The notes: generated by a model not told the origin, from the sequence alone. A DNA stretch of 64,000 nt from Variovorax saccharolyticus (GCF_030316765.1 NZ_JASZYT010000002.1:558001-622000), one strand, 5' to 3'. Positions 46,393 through 54,804 are shown, counted from the first letter of the stretch. A program made the numbers and translations.

Positions 46393-47142
46393 TCAGGGCA
46401 GTTCGGCCGCCGGCATGCGCGCCGCGATCGTGCCCGACCGGCTGGCCAGATAGGCCGAGCCTTGCCGGCGCTCGAAGAACTTCGGGCTCGGCAGCATCAC
46501 GGCGAGCCGCGCCGCCTCGTTCGCGCCGAGCCGCGAGGCCGGCTTCCTGAAGTAGTGCTGGGCGGCGGCTTCGGCGCCGAAGATGCCTTCGCCCCATTCG
46601 ACGTTGTTGAGGTAGATCTCGAGAATCCGCTCCTTGCTCAGGAACAGCTCGAGCGCGGTGGCGAGCACCAGTTCCTGGCCCTTGCGGAGCATCGTGCGCT
46701 CGCCCGACAGCAGCAGGTTCTTGGCCAGCTGCTGGGTGATGGTCGAGCCGCCGCGCAGCTGGGCCGGGCGCGGTTCCTTGCCGCGCGCACGCCGCTGCGC
46801 GGCCCGCTTCGCGGCCAGCTCCTCGGCCTTGGCGTTGCGCTGGCGGGCCCGCTCGATGGCTTCCCACTCCACCCCCTGGTGGTAGCTGAACTCGCTGTCC
46901 TCGCTGGCGATCACGGCGCGCTTGAGCGTGTCGGCGATCTGGCTGTAGGGCACCCACTGCTGGCGCCAGTCGCGCTCGCCGTTGCTGCGGCCCTGGGTCG
47001 CGAGCTGCCAGGCCTCGGAGCGCTGGAATGCGGTCGACTGCGGGTCGATCACCGCCATGGCGGCGATCCGCAGGATGAAGAAGAGCTGCAGCGCGAAGGC
47101 CGCGATCAGCACGCAGCCGAACAGGCGCAGGACGGCCCTCAC
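46393..47142 (-). CDS. mtgA: Monofunctional peptidoglycan glycosyltransferase
   Basis: The 249-residue enzyme polymerises lipid II without transpeptidation. An N-terminal membrane anchor (residues ~5-28) is followed by the GT51 domain: the catalytic Glu is E81 in IASEDSEFSYHQGVEW, with RGGSTITQQLAKNLLLS, LELFLSKERILEIYLNNVEWG and AEAAAQHYFRKPAS conserved. A basic, Ala-rich insert of about 25 residues (~100-128) lies between the first two motifs. The start GTG overlaps the aroE stop (GTGA). Confidence 0.92.
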   Translation of the reverse strand: MRAVLRLFGCVLIAAFALQLFFILRIAAMAVIDPQSTAFQRSEAWQLATQGRSNGERDWRQQWVPYSQIADTLKRAVIASEDSEFSYHQGVEWEAIERARQRNAKAEELAAKRAAQRRARGKEPRPAQLRGGSTITQQLAKNLLLSGERTMLRKGQELVLATALELFLSKERILEIYLNNVEWGEGIFGAEAAAQHYFRKPASRLGANEAARLAVMLPSPKFFERRQGSAYLASRSGTIAARMPAAELP

Positions 47143-47984
47143 CGCGCCTCGACGAGGGCGCGCAGCTCGGCCAGCACCGGCGCGGTCGGCGGGCGCACGC
47201 CGCGCCAGATCTCGAAGGCCTCGGCGGCCTGCTCGACCAGCATGCCGAGGCCGTCGCGCGGCACCGCGCCATGCTCGCGCGCCCACGCCATGAAGCCGGC
47301 GGCGGCAGGCCCGTACATCATGTCGACCGCCAGCGCCTCGGGCTTCAGGACGCTGGCCGGCACCGGCACCGCGCCGCCCGCGAGGCTGGAGGCCGTGGCA
47401 TTGACCAGCACGTCGAAGTTGCCGGGCACGGCATCGAGCGGCTGTGCTTCGAGGGACACGTGGTGCTGCAGCGCCAGCGCCGCGTGCCGCTGCACCAGCG
47501 CGATCGCCTTGCCCAGCGTGCGGTTGGCCACCACCACGCGGCGCGGACCGGCTTCGAGCAGCGGGCCGAGCACGCCGGCCGCGCCGCCGCCGGCGCCCAG
47601 CAGCAGCAGCTCGCGGTCTTTCAGCGCCACGCCGGCGTGCTGCGTGATGTCGTTGACCAGCCCGATGCCGTCGCTGTTGTCGCCGTGCACGCCGTCCTCG
47701 CGGAAGCTCAGCACGTTGACCGCCTGGGCCAGTGCGGCGCGCGGCGTCAGGTGGCGGGACAGCGCAGCCGCCTCGAACTTGAACGGCACCGTGACGTTGC
47801 AGCCGCGCGCCGTGCCCGCGGCCTCGGCCTGGAAGGCGGCGACCGTGCCGGCGAAGTCGTCGAGCGGTGCCAGCCGGCGGCCGTACTCGAGCTGCTGGCC
47901 GGTCAGTTCGGCGAATCGCGCGTGGATCCACGGCGAACGGCTGTGTTCGACCGGGTGGCCCATCACGCAGTACAGGTCGGTCAT
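47139..47984 (-). CDS. aroE: Shikimate dehydrogenase
   Basis: The 281-residue NADP enzyme reduces 3-dehydroshikimate to shikimate. VMGHPVEHSRSPWIH binds substrate, catalytic K69 is in GCNVTVPFK and D105 in HGDNSDGIGLV; the nucleotide loop is LLLGAGGGAAGVL. aroG at 54805 encodes the first enzyme of the same pathway. It overlaps mtgA by four bases and starts just downstream of the TonB-like gene. Confidence 0.94.
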   Translation of the reverse strand: MTDLYCVMGHPVEHSRSPWIHARFAELTGQQLEYGRRLAPLDDFAGTVAAFQAEAAGTARGCNVTVPFKFEAAALSRHLTPRAALAQAVNVLSFREDGVHGDNSDGIGLVNDITQHAGVALKDRELLLLGAGGGAAGVLGPLLEAGPRRVVVANRTLGKAIALVQRHAALALQHHVSLEAQPLDAVPGNFDVLVNATASSLAGGAVPVPASVLKPEALAVDMMYGPAAAGFMAWAREHGAVPRDGLGMLVEQAAEAFEIWRGVRPPTAPVLAELRALVEAR

Positions 47985-47994
47985 CGTCGAATGC

Positions 47995-48852
47995 TCATTG
48001 TCTGGACGAAAGCTGGGTCTCCAGCGTCTCGTCGCGGGTGAACTTGAAGCGCGAGGGCAGCACGATCTGGTCGGTCTGGCGGCGCATCGCGTCGGTGAAC
48101 TTGCCGAAGCCGCCAATGCTGCGCACGATGGCCTGCGCACGCCGGTCGAGCGTGCGGTCGCCGGAACTCTCGACGATGTCGGTCGACAGGATCGAGCCGT
48201 CGTGGTTGACGGTCACCATCATGGTCAGCTCGCCGTACAGCTTCTTGCCGGCGGCCTCGGGGAAGTTCTCGGTGCCGCGGACCTCGATCTTGCGGCGCAG
48301 CGCGTCGACGTAGGCCGCGTAGGCCGCCTCGCGCGTGGCCGGGCTGATGTAGCGCTTCTTGGGGCGCGCGTTTTCCTCGTTCACGCGGCGCTCGATCTCG
48401 GCCAGCAGTTCGACCAGCTGGCGCCGTTTCTCTTCGCGCGCCGCGGCTTCGCTCGGGTTGCCCTGCGCCCGCGGGTCGGGCACCGGCATGTTGGCGAGCT
48501 GCTGCTTGATCTGCGCCAGCAGCAGCATCTGCTGCTGCTGCATCGCCTCGACCTGGCGCTGGGCGTCCTCCATCGAGTCGCCGATGGCCGTGAAGGTGGA
48601 GGGCGGCAGCGGGCTGGTGGCGCGCCCCTTGTCGAGGTCGCCGCCGCCGGCCAGCGAGGTCTGGGCGATCGCGCGGGCCTTGTCCGGCCGCTCGTTGGTC
48701 TTGGCGTTGACCAGGATCACCTCGAGCGGGGTCTCCTTGAAGACCCGGTTGAAGGACTCCGGGTCGACGAAGCGGACCGCCAGCAATGCGGCATGCGCGA
48801 CGATCGACACGCCGAGCGCGATCTGCAGCGTGCTGAGGTCGCGCAGGTTCAT
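47995..48852 (-). CDS. TonB-family energy-transducing protein
   Basis: This 285-residue protein has an N-terminal span (LQIALGVSIVAHAALLAV), a glutamine-rich helical segment (QRQVEAMQQQQMLLLAQIKQQL) and a C-terminal TonB-like domain (~200-285) with KLYGELTMMVTVNHDGSILSTDIVESSG and RRAQAIVRSIGGFGKF. TonB proteins carry proton-motive energy to outer-membrane transporters, but the absence of nearby exbB/exbD and the central coiled coil instead of a Pro-rich linker leave the role open; a TolA-like role is an alternative. It overlaps the RNB gene by four bases (ATGA). Confidence 0.8.
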   Translation of the reverse strand: MNLRDLSTLQIALGVSIVAHAALLAVRFVDPESFNRVFKETPLEVILVNAKTNERPDKARAIAQTSLAGGGDLDKGRATSPLPPSTFTAIGDSMEDAQRQVEAMQQQQMLLLAQIKQQLANMPVPDPRAQGNPSEAAAREEKRRQLVELLAEIERRVNEENARPKKRYISPATREAAYAAYVDALRRKIEVRGTENFPEAAGKKLYGELTMMVTVNHDGSILSTDIVESSGDRTLDRRAQAIVRSIGGFGKFTDAMRRQTDQIVLPSRFKFTRDETLETQLSSRQ

Positions 48853-50909
48853 GCCGGTGTGTTCTCCGCAGCGGCCTCGCTGTCGGCCAGGTCGACGGCG
48901 ATGGCGATCGGGCCGGCGACTTCTTCCTCGTCCTCGCCGCTCTCGTCCTCGGCCTGCGCGTCGGCCGAGGCCGTGTCGAGCCGCTCGATGACGGTGCCGT
49001 GGACATCGAGCGCGATCTCGTCGATCTCGCCGAGCCGCACGCGCACCCGCGCACCGCGCTGCAGGCCTTGGGTGCCGGCCACCTCGAACACCAGCGGCAG
49101 GGTGTCGGCACGCACCAGCGCGCCATTCGGCAGGTCCTTGATCAGGGTCGCCTCGAGCTCGGTGATGCCCTGCTGCTGCAGGTACTTGAGGGTCCAGAAG
49201 CGTTCCATGCCGCCCTGGTGCCCGTTGTAGGTGCTGTAGGCGGCATCGAAGCCCGAGAGGATCGAGAACAGGTCGGCGTCCTTGGGCTTGAACGGCGCCG
49301 CCAGCGCGGCGGTCTTGCCGTGGCGCGCGGCCGCGATGATCTGCCACTGGTTCACGAGGTCGGTGTAGCGGCGCAGCGGCGAGGTGCTCCAGGCATAGCT
49401 CTTGACGCCCAGGCCGGCGTGCGGCAAGGCCCGCGTGCCCATCCGTACCTTGATGCCGGGCGCCAGGCTGGCCTGGCTGCGATAGAGGCCCGGCACGCCG
49501 AGCTCGCCGAGCCAGCCGCCCCAGCTGCTGTTGGCCAGGATCATGGCTTCGGAGACGATCAGGTCGAGCGGCGCGCCGCGCCGGCGGGTGCCGATCTGCA
49601 CTTCCTCGTTGCCGGTCGGCTCGCCGTCGTGGCCGACGAGGCGGAAGGTGTAGTCGGGCCGGCTGAAGTTCTCGGGCTTGCCGCGCACCACCTCGCGCTG
49701 CGCCTTGAGCTGCTTCGCGAGGCGGAACAGGAAGGACAGCGGCGCGCGCAGCGGTGCCAGCATCGCGGGCGTGTCCGCCGCGCCGAAGGAAGCGTCTTCG
49801 AGCCATTCCTGGCCGATCACCGCGTCGAGCTGGTCATGGCGCAGGTTGGCGACGATCGGCACCCGCTCGAGCCGGGTCTCGGTGCCTTTCAGCGCCAGCG
49901 TTTCTTCGTCGAAGGTGGCGTAGAGCGAGACCGCGGGGCAGTCGCGCCCTTCTTGCAGCGTGTAGGCCTCGACCACGTGGTCGGGCAGCATCGTGATCTT
50001 GTGGCCCGGCATGTAGACCGTCGACATGCGCGTGCGCGCCACCTGGTCGATCGCGCTGCCCGGCACCAGGGCCAGCCCGGGCGCCGCGATGTGGATGCCC
50101 ACCACCACGGTGCCGCTGCCGAGCCCCTGGACCGACAGCGCGTCGTCGATCTCGGTGGTCTGCGAATCGTCGATCGAGAAGGCCTGCACCGCGGCCAGCG
50201 GCAGCTCGTCGGCGATCGCCGGGGCCTGCAGCGCCGGGAAGCCGGTGCCTTTCGGGAAGTTCTCGAACAGGAAGCGGCGCCAGTGGAACTGGTAGGCCGA
50301 GTCGATGGCGCCGGCCCGCTTCAGCAGCTCGAGCGGCGGGCGCTGGGTGGCGCGGGCGGCGTCGACGACCGCCTTGTACTCGGGCGCGTTCTTGTCGGGC
50401 TTGAACAGGATCTTGAACAGCTGCTCGCGCACCGGCGCCGGGCATTCGCCCGCGGCCAGCTGGCCGGCCCATTCGGTGATCTGGGCCTGCACCAGCTTCT
50501 TCTTCTCGATCGCGGCCAGTGCCTGCTGGATGATCTCGGCCGGCGCCTTCTTGAAGCGGCCCTTGCCGGCGCGGCGGAAGTAGTGCGGCGCCTCGAACAG
50601 CGCCAGCAGCGCCGCCGCCTGCTGCGCCAGCGTCGGACGGGCCTGGAAATACTCGGCGGCCAGCTCGTCGAAGGCGAATTCGCCCTCGGGCGCGAATTCC
50701 CAGGCCAGGTCGAGATCGACCGTGGCCGCCAGCGCGCGCCCTTCGGCGATCAGCTCGGCCGGCGACGGTTTCTCGAAGCGCAGCACGATGTTGGCGCCCT
50801 TGACCTTGACCCGCTTGCCGGTCTCGAGCTCCACCTGCGCCGAGGACTCGGCCTCGGACAGGACGCGGCCGCCCAGGTATTTGCCGGCTTCTTCGAACAA
50901 TACAAACAT
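48849..50909 (-). CDS. RNB-domain 3'-5' exoribonuclease (RNase II/R family)
   Basis: The 686-residue protein has the RNB catalytic domain: FSIDDSQTTEIDDALSV carries the metal-binding acids, VGIHIAAPGLALVPGSAID, ARTRMSTVYMPGHKITMLP and STSPLRRYTDLVNQWQ follow. An S1-like domain sits near 600-650 and the C terminus is acidic. The N-terminal third differs from classical RNase II cold-shock domains. It degrades RNA processively from the 3' end. A GACAAT hexamer ends six bases before the ATG at 50909. Confidence 0.9.
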   Translation of the reverse strand: MFVLFEEAGKYLGGRVLSEAESSAQVELETGKRVKVKGANIVLRFEKPSPAELIAEGRALAATVDLDLAWEFAPEGEFAFDELAAEYFQARPTLAQQAAALLALFEAPHYFRRAGKGRFKKAPAEIIQQALAAIEKKKLVQAQITEWAGQLAAGECPAPVREQLFKILFKPDKNAPEYKAVVDAARATQRPPLELLKRAGAIDSAYQFHWRRFLFENFPKGTGFPALQAPAIADELPLAAVQAFSIDDSQTTEIDDALSVQGLGSGTVVVGIHIAAPGLALVPGSAIDQVARTRMSTVYMPGHKITMLPDHVVEAYTLQEGRDCPAVSLYATFDEETLALKGTETRLERVPIVANLRHDQLDAVIGQEWLEDASFGAADTPAMLAPLRAPLSFLFRLAKQLKAQREVVRGKPENFSRPDYTFRLVGHDGEPTGNEEVQIGTRRRGAPLDLIVSEAMILANSSWGGWLGELGVPGLYRSQASLAPGIKVRMGTRALPHAGLGVKSYAWSTSPLRRYTDLVNQWQIIAAARHGKTAALAAPFKPKDADLFSILSGFDAAYSTYNGHQGGMERFWTLKYLQQQGITELEATLIKDLPNGALVRADTLPLVFEVAGTQGLQRGARVRVRLGEIDEIALDVHGTVIERLDTASADAQAEDESGEDEEEVAGPIAIAVDLADSEAAAENTPA

Positions 50910-50915
50910 GGCGCG

Positions 50916-50921
50916 GATTGT
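50916..50921 (-). promoter_or_regulatory. -10-like hexamer six bases before the RNB exonuclease gene
   Basis: On the minus strand GACAAT ends six bases before the ATG at 50909, in the 36-base gap after the YqiA-like gene. No -35 hexamer is clear. It belongs to the group of genes with this exact spacing. Confidence 0.35.
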
Positions 50922-50945
50922 CCCATGCGCGGCCCGGGCGGTCGC

Positions 50946-51536
50946 TCAGACCGGATCGATGAAGCGCAGGACCTCGTCGAGGTGCTGGCTCTCGAAATCC
51001 GACAGGGCATGGTCGCCGCCCTCGAGGATCTTCAGCCGGCTGCCCGGGTAGCGGTCCGACATGTCGCGCCAGTCGAGCGCCTCGTCGCCCTTGGCGATGA
51101 TCGCGAAGACCTGCTCGGGCCGGTCCAGCGGCCCGGCCTCGAGCGCCCGCAGCTCGGCGATGTACTCGGGCCGGAAATGGAAATGCTCGGTCGGGTCGTG
51201 CCAGAGGGTCTGGTCGCCGATGTGGCGCATCAGGTCGCGTGCCGGGTCCACCGCCGGGTTCAGCAGCACCGCCCGGCAATAGGTGGTGGCTGTCACGTAG
51301 GTGGCATAGAAGCCGCCGAGCGAGGAGCCGACCACCGCCATCGAGCTGCGCGGCCAGTCGGCGATGCCCCGCATCACGAGCGCGACCGCCTCCCGCGGGG
51401 AGGGCGGCAGCTGCGGGCACCACCAGCGCAGGTTCGGGTGCTGGCTGGCCACGCGCCGCGCCATCTGGCTGGCCTTGGTCGACCGGGGCGAGGAGCGGAA
51501 GCCGTGGAGGTAGAGCAGGTGGGTGGTGGGCGGCAT
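50946..51536 (-). CDS. YqiA-like alpha/beta-hydrolase (esterase)
   Basis: The 196-residue protein is a small alpha/beta hydrolase. LLYLHGFRSSPRSTKA is the oxyanion region, the nucleophile is S72 in VVGSSLGGFYATY, an acid lies in IAKGDEALDW and the histidine in EGGDHALSDFE. This is the UPF0227/YqiA family, esterases of unknown physiological substrate. The ATG at 51536 is chosen because the hydrolase fold begins at once; GATAAT lies six bases upstream. Confidence 0.88.
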   Translation of the reverse strand: MPPTTHLLYLHGFRSSPRSTKASQMARRVASQHPNLRWWCPQLPPSPREAVALVMRGIADWPRSSMAVVGSSLGGFYATYVTATTYCRAVLLNPAVDPARDLMRHIGDQTLWHDPTEHFHFRPEYIAELRALEAGPLDRPEQVFAIIAKGDEALDWRDMSDRYPGSRLKILEGGDHALSDFESQHLDEVLRFIDPV

Positions 51537-51542
51537 GCCGCG

Positions 51543-51607
51543 ATTATCGGGAAGCCGGCCCGAAATTGGCCCTGGAGCCCATCCGGAGGGCTTCGGGCGC
51601 GGATAAT
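51543..51607. promoter_or_regulatory. Divergent -10-like hexamers for the YqiA-like gene and rodA
   Basis: In the 79-bp divergent region GATAAT occurs on the minus strand at 51548-51543, six bases before the YqiA-like ATG, and on the plus strand at 51602-51607, eight bases before the rodA ATG. Neither has an obvious -35. Both genes lack a Shine-Dalgarno, consistent with short or absent leaders. Confidence 0.4.
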
Positions 51608-51615
51608 TGCGGCCC

Positions 51616-52770
51616 ATGTCGGCCGTCTTCCATCAACCTTCGCTCGCACGGCGCCTGTTGCCCGTGTTCCAGGGCTTCGACGGCTTTCTCGCCTTCGCCG
51701 TGCTGCTGCTGGCCTGTGCCGGCATGCTCACCATGTATTCGTCCGGCTTCGACCATGGCACGCGTTTCGTCGACCACGGCCGCAACATGCTGCTGGCCGG
51801 CTTCATCATGTTCGTCGTGGCGCAGGTGCCGCCGCAGCGCCTGATGACGCTGGCGGTGCCGATCTACACCGTCGGCGTGGGCCTGCTGGTGGCGGTCGCG
51901 CTGTTCGGCATCACCAAGAAGGGCGCCCAGCGCTGGATCAACGTCGGCGTCGTGATCCAGCCCAGCGAGATCCTCAAGATCGCGATGCCGCTGATGCTGT
52001 CCTGGTGGTTCCAGCGCCGCGAAGGGCAATTGAGGCCGCTCGATTTCATCGTCGCGACGGTGCTGCTGGCGGTGCCGGTCGGCCTGATCATGAAGCAGCC
52101 CGACCTCGGCACCTCGCTGCTGGTGCTGGCCACCGGGCTGTCGGTGATCTTCTTCGCCGGCCTGTCCTGGAAGCTGATCGTGCCGCCGGTGGTGATCGGC
52201 ATCGTTGCGGTCGCGCTGATCGTCGGCTTCGAATCCACGCTGTGCGCCAACGGATTCGACTGGAAGGTGCTGCACGAGTACCAGAAGCAGCGCGTCTGCA
52301 CGCTGCTCGACCCGACCAAGGACCCGCTCGGCAAGGGCTTCCACATCATCCAGGGCATGATCGCGATCGGCTCCGGCGGGATCGGCGGCAAGGGCTTCAT
52401 GCAGGGCACCCAGACGCACCTGGAGTTCATCCCCGAGCGCACCACCGACTTCATCTTCGCCGCCTACTCGGAAGAATTCGGCCTGGCCGGCAACCTGGCG
52501 CTGATCGCGGGCTTCATCTTCCTGATCTTCCGCGGCCTGGCGATCGCGCTCGATGCGCCGACGCTGTTCTCGCGGCTGCTGGCGGGCGCGGTCACCATGA
52601 TCTTCTTCACCTACGCCTTCGTGAACATGGGCATGGTGAGCGGCATCCTGCCGGTGGTGGGCGTGCCGCTGCCCTTCATCAGCTACGGCGGCACCGCGAT
52701 GGTCACCCTGGGGCTGGGGCTGGGTATCCTGATGTCCATTTCGCGCGCCAAGCGATTGATGCAAAGCTAA
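51616..52770 (+). CDS. rodA: Elongation peptidoglycan glycosyltransferase RodA (SEDS family)
   Basis: The 384-residue membrane protein is a SEDS polymerase of the rod complex. Hallmarks are TMYSSGFDHG, GAQRWINVGVVIQPSEILKIAMP, KQPDLGTSLLV, GSGGIGGKGFMQGTQTHLEFIPERTTDFIFAAYSEEFG split over two conserved loops, and GVPLPFISYGGTAMV near the C terminus. Shape points to RodA rather than FtsW, and ftsW is in the dcw cluster. Upstream mreBCD/mrdA are not in the window. A dispersed repeat follows the stop directly. Confidence 0.93.
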   Translation: MSAVFHQPSLARRLLPVFQGFDGFLAFAVLLLACAGMLTMYSSGFDHGTRFVDHGRNMLLAGFIMFVVAQVPPQRLMTLAVPIYTVGVGLLVAVALFGITKKGAQRWINVGVVIQPSEILKIAMPLMLSWWFQRREGQLRPLDFIVATVLLAVPVGLIMKQPDLGTSLLVLATGLSVIFFAGLSWKLIVPPVVIGIVAVALIVGFESTLCANGFDWKVLHEYQKQRVCTLLDPTKDPLGKGFHIIQGMIAIGSGGIGGKGFMQGTQTHLEFIPERTTDFIFAAYSEEFGLAGNLALIAGFIFLIFRGLAIALDAPTLFSRLLAGAVTMIFFTYAFVNMGMVSGILPVVGVPLPFISYGGTAMVTLGLGLGILMSISRAKRLMQS

Positions 52771-52771
52771 C

Positions 52772-53029
52772 CCCCAGGTTGGCTCACTGCGTGTAGCCGC
52801 CCACCCCCTTTCAGGGGGCGCAGTCAGCGGCCCGGCGAAGCCGGTTCCGCGACTGCCCACCAACGGGCGGGCGCTGCGCGCCGCCGTAGAACAACACGGC
52901 GCCGGATTGCTATTGGCCGGCGCAGCCAGGTCCGTTGGTGAAACACCGCGGAACCGGCTTTGCCGGGCCGCTGGTGTTGCCCCCGGTAGGGGGTGGGCGC
53001 CCGGAAACGAAGTGCCGGGCAACCTGAGG
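52772..53029. repeat. Paired inverted REP-like elements (BIME/MITE-like), copies A and B
   Basis: Copy A (52772-52859) contains AGGTTGGCTCACTGCGTGTA, then a CACCCCCT/GGGGG hairpin and a CCGGC-GAA-GCCGG hairpin. Copy B (52938-53029) is its reverse complement with local differences. Between them CACCAACGG (52858-52866) and CCGTTGGTG (52932-52940) form an inverted pair enclosing a GC-rich core. A further single copy lies at 61005-61100. The whole unit fills the rodA-tldD gap and codes for nothing convincing. Confidence 0.8.
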
Positions 53030-53036
53030 GCGAGCC

Positions 53037-53042
53037 TAGAAT
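53037..53042 (+). promoter_or_regulatory. -10-like hexamer six bases before tldD
   Basis: TAGAAT at 53037-53042 precedes the tldD ATG at 53049 by six bases, the same arrangement as at nfeD. No -35 is evident and the upstream sequence is the repeat unit. Confidence 0.4.
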
Positions 53043-53048
53043 GTTCCG

Positions 53049-54509
53049 ATGATTTCTCGCGAACCCACCATCGAGCGCCTCGCCACGGCGCAGAACCTCC
53101 TGCTCACCCCCTTCGGCCTCGACGAATCGCACCTGTCGCGTGCGCTCGCCGAGATCAAGGCGCACCAGGTGGACGACGCCGATCTCTACTTCCAGTACAC
53201 CCGCAGCGAAGGCTGGAGCCTCGAAGAGGGCATCGTCAAGACCGGCAGCTTCAGCATCGACCAGGGCGTCGGGGTGCGGGCGGTGAGCGGCGAGAAAACC
53301 GCCTTCGCCTACTCGGACGACATCTCCGAGGCCTCGCTGCTCGATGCCGCGCGCACCGTGCGCAGCATCTCGTCGGCCGGCAAGACCGCCCGGGTCAAGG
53401 CCCCGGCGCGCAAGATCGCCGGCAGCCGCTCGCTCTACAACGGCATCGACCCGATCTCGACCCTGGACAGCACGGCCAAGGTCAAGCTGCTCGAGAAAGT
53501 CGAGCAGCTGGCGCGCTCGCGCGACCCGCGCGTGGCCCAGGTCATGGCCGGCCTGGCAAGCGAATACGACGTGGTGCTGGTGGCGCGCGCCGACGGCACC
53601 CTGGCGGCCGACGTGCGGCCGCTGGTGCGCCTGTCGGTCACCGTGATCGCCGAGCAGAACGGCCGCCGCGAAGTCGGCTCGGGCGGCGGCGGCGGGCGTT
53701 TCGGCCTCGCCTACTTCGACGACGAGCACATCGCCGAATACGTCGACCAGGCGGTCAAGTCGGCCCTCACCAATCTCGATTCGCGCCCGGCACCGGCCGG
53801 AGAGATGACCGTCGTGCTCGGCCCGGGCTGGCCCGGCATCCTGCTGCACGAGGCCATCGGCCACGGGCTCGAAGGCGACTTCAACCGCAAGGGATCGAGC
53901 GCCTTCTCGGGCCGCATCGGCGAGCGCGTGGCGGCCAAGGGCGTGACCGTGCTCGACGACGGCACCATCGCCGACCGCCGCGGCTCGCTCAATGTCGACG
54001 ACGAAGGCAACGCGACCCAGCGCAACGTGCTGATCGAGGACGGCATCCTCAAGGCCTACATCCAGGATTCGCTCAACGCCCGGCTCATGAAGGCCAAGCC
54101 CACCGGCAACGGCCGCCGCGAGAGCTATGCGCACGCGCCGATGCCGCGCATGACCAACACCTACATGCTCGGCGGCGGCCGCGAGCCCGGGGAAATCGTC
54201 GCCAGCATCAAGAAGGGCCTCTACGCCACCAATTTCGGCGGCGGCCAGGTCGACATCACGAGCGGCAAGTTCGTGTTCTCGGCCAGCGAGGCCTACTGGG
54301 TCGAGAACGGCAAGATCCAGTACCCGGTCAAGGGCGCGACCATCGTCGGCAACGGCCCCGACGCACTCACGCGCGTGACCATGATCGGCAACGACATGGC
54401 GCTCGATTCGGGGGTCGGCACCTGCGGCAAGGAAGGGCAGAGCGTGCCGGTGGGCGTCGGGCAGCCCACGCTTCGCATCGACGGGCTGACTGTGGGCGGT
54501 ACAGCCTGA
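53049..54509 (+). CDS. tldD: Metalloprotease TldD
   Basis: The 486-residue protein is a TldD/PmbA-family zinc protease, usually acting as a TldD-TldE heterodimer on unfolded peptides and some modified peptide precursors. The zinc motif HEAIGHG starts at H267, with the third ligand expected later in the C-terminal domain. RRESYAHAPMPRMTNTYM and GGGQVDITSGKFVFSASEAYW are typical. No tldE/pmbA partner is in the window. The TGA stop lies in the first bases of dispersed repeat copy 2, whose hairpin could terminate the transcript. Confidence 0.93.
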   Translation: MISREPTIERLATAQNLLLTPFGLDESHLSRALAEIKAHQVDDADLYFQYTRSEGWSLEEGIVKTGSFSIDQGVGVRAVSGEKTAFAYSDDISEASLLDAARTVRSISSAGKTARVKAPARKIAGSRSLYNGIDPISTLDSTAKVKLLEKVEQLARSRDPRVAQVMAGLASEYDVVLVARADGTLAADVRPLVRLSVTVIAEQNGRREVGSGGGGGRFGLAYFDDEHIAEYVDQAVKSALTNLDSRPAPAGEMTVVLGPGWPGILLHEAIGHGLEGDFNRKGSSAFSGRIGERVAAKGVTVLDDGTIADRRGSLNVDDEGNATQRNVLIEDGILKAYIQDSLNARLMKAKPTGNGRRESYAHAPMPRMTNTYMLGGGREPGEIVASIKKGLYATNFGGGQVDITSGKFVFSASEAYWVENGKIQYPVKGATIVGNGPDALTRVTMIGNDMALDSGVGTCGKEGQSVPVGVGQPTLRIDGLTVGGTA

Positions 54510-54566
54510 GACCTTGCGGGACAGATCAAGAAATTGCGCAGCAATTTTTGCTCTGTCCTCAACTGA
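54507..54566. repeat. Dispersed structured repeat, copy 2, with terminator-like hairpin
   Basis: The inverse of copy 1 at 1494-1575. The hairpin spans 54519-54558: outer arms GGACAG and CTGTCC, inner arms AAATTGC (54531-54537) and GCAATTT (54541-54547) around a GCA loop. Two adjacent base pairs of the inner stem differ from copy 1 on both strands, keeping the stem intact. As at copy 1, the element begins at a gene's stop codon, here the TGA of tldD, and a run of Ts follows the inner stem. A terminator role for tldD is likely. Confidence 0.8.
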
Positions 54567-54617
54567 CTAAATCCCCTCCCCGATTCAAAAATGCAGCCGT
54601 GATCGCCGCACCTGTGC

Positions 54618-54623
54618 TAGAGT
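54618..54623 (+). promoter_or_regulatory. Candidate -10 of the aroG leader transcript
   Basis: TAGAGT at 54618-54623 lies eight bases before the leader-peptide ATG at 54632. It matches the -10 consensus at four positions and no good -35 is seen, so the call is tentative. The transcript would consist of the leader peptide, the terminator and then aroG. Confidence 0.35.
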
Positions 54624-54631
54624 TGTCGCCC

Positions 54632-54706
54632 ATGTCTTTCTCCCGCGCTTATTACTTTGCCTTCTTTTGGTTCCCGGTTCCCGGCGGACGAGAGGCGCGC
54701 GCGTAA
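54632..54706 (+). CDS. aroG leader peptide (24 codons), attenuation control
   Basis: This short frame runs from ATG at 54632 to TAA at 54704-54706. Eight of its 24 residues are aromatic: F3, Y7, Y8, F9, F11, F12, W13, F14, clustered between codons 7 and 14, followed by P-V-P-G-G. Such clustering is the hallmark of leader peptides that sense charged tRNA. A perfect 11-bp intrinsic terminator follows at 54732-54764, 26 bases after the stop. The segment CCGGCGG (54681-54687) inside the peptide frame is complementary to the terminator's 5' arm CCGCCGG (54736-54742), allowing an alternative structure. The following gene is aroG, the first step of aromatic amino-acid synthesis. Confidence 0.8.
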   Translation: MSFSRAYYFAFFWFPVPGGREARA

Positions 54707-54731
54707 AGCAAGCAGACAACAGAACCCTCCC

Positions 54732-54767
54732 AAAACCGCCGGTGCCCAAAGCCCCGGCGGTTTTTTT
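54732..54767 (+). terminator. Intrinsic terminator (attenuator) upstream of aroG
   Basis: AAAACCGCCGG (54732-54742) and CCGGCGGTTTT (54754-54764) form a perfect 11-bp stem with an 11-base loop, followed by an unbroken run of T to 54767. This is the clearest intrinsic terminator in the window, yet it lies 38 bases before the aroG start rather than after a gene. Its 5' arm can also pair with CCGGCGG at 54681-54687 in the leader-peptide frame, the expected antiterminator. Confidence 0.88.
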
Positions 54768-54804
54768 ATTGCCTCACGAAACCTGACCCTCCAAGGAAGC
54801 ATAC

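Noticed and set aside
44470-49230. A 1586-codon plus-strand open frame
   Set aside because: It runs antisense to ruvC, cdsA-like, plsC-like, mtgA, aroE and TonB-like genes, all with clear motifs. It reads as low-complexity Arg/Ala/His-rich sequence, typical of antisense frames in GC-rich DNA.
48999-52796. A 1265-codon plus-strand open frame
   Set aside because: Antisense to the RNB exonuclease and YqiA-like genes and out of frame with rodA; no recognisable domain.
52867-52931. Small gene in the core of the paired repeat
   Set aside because: No open frame with ribosome site or codon bias; the sequence is largely self-complementary.
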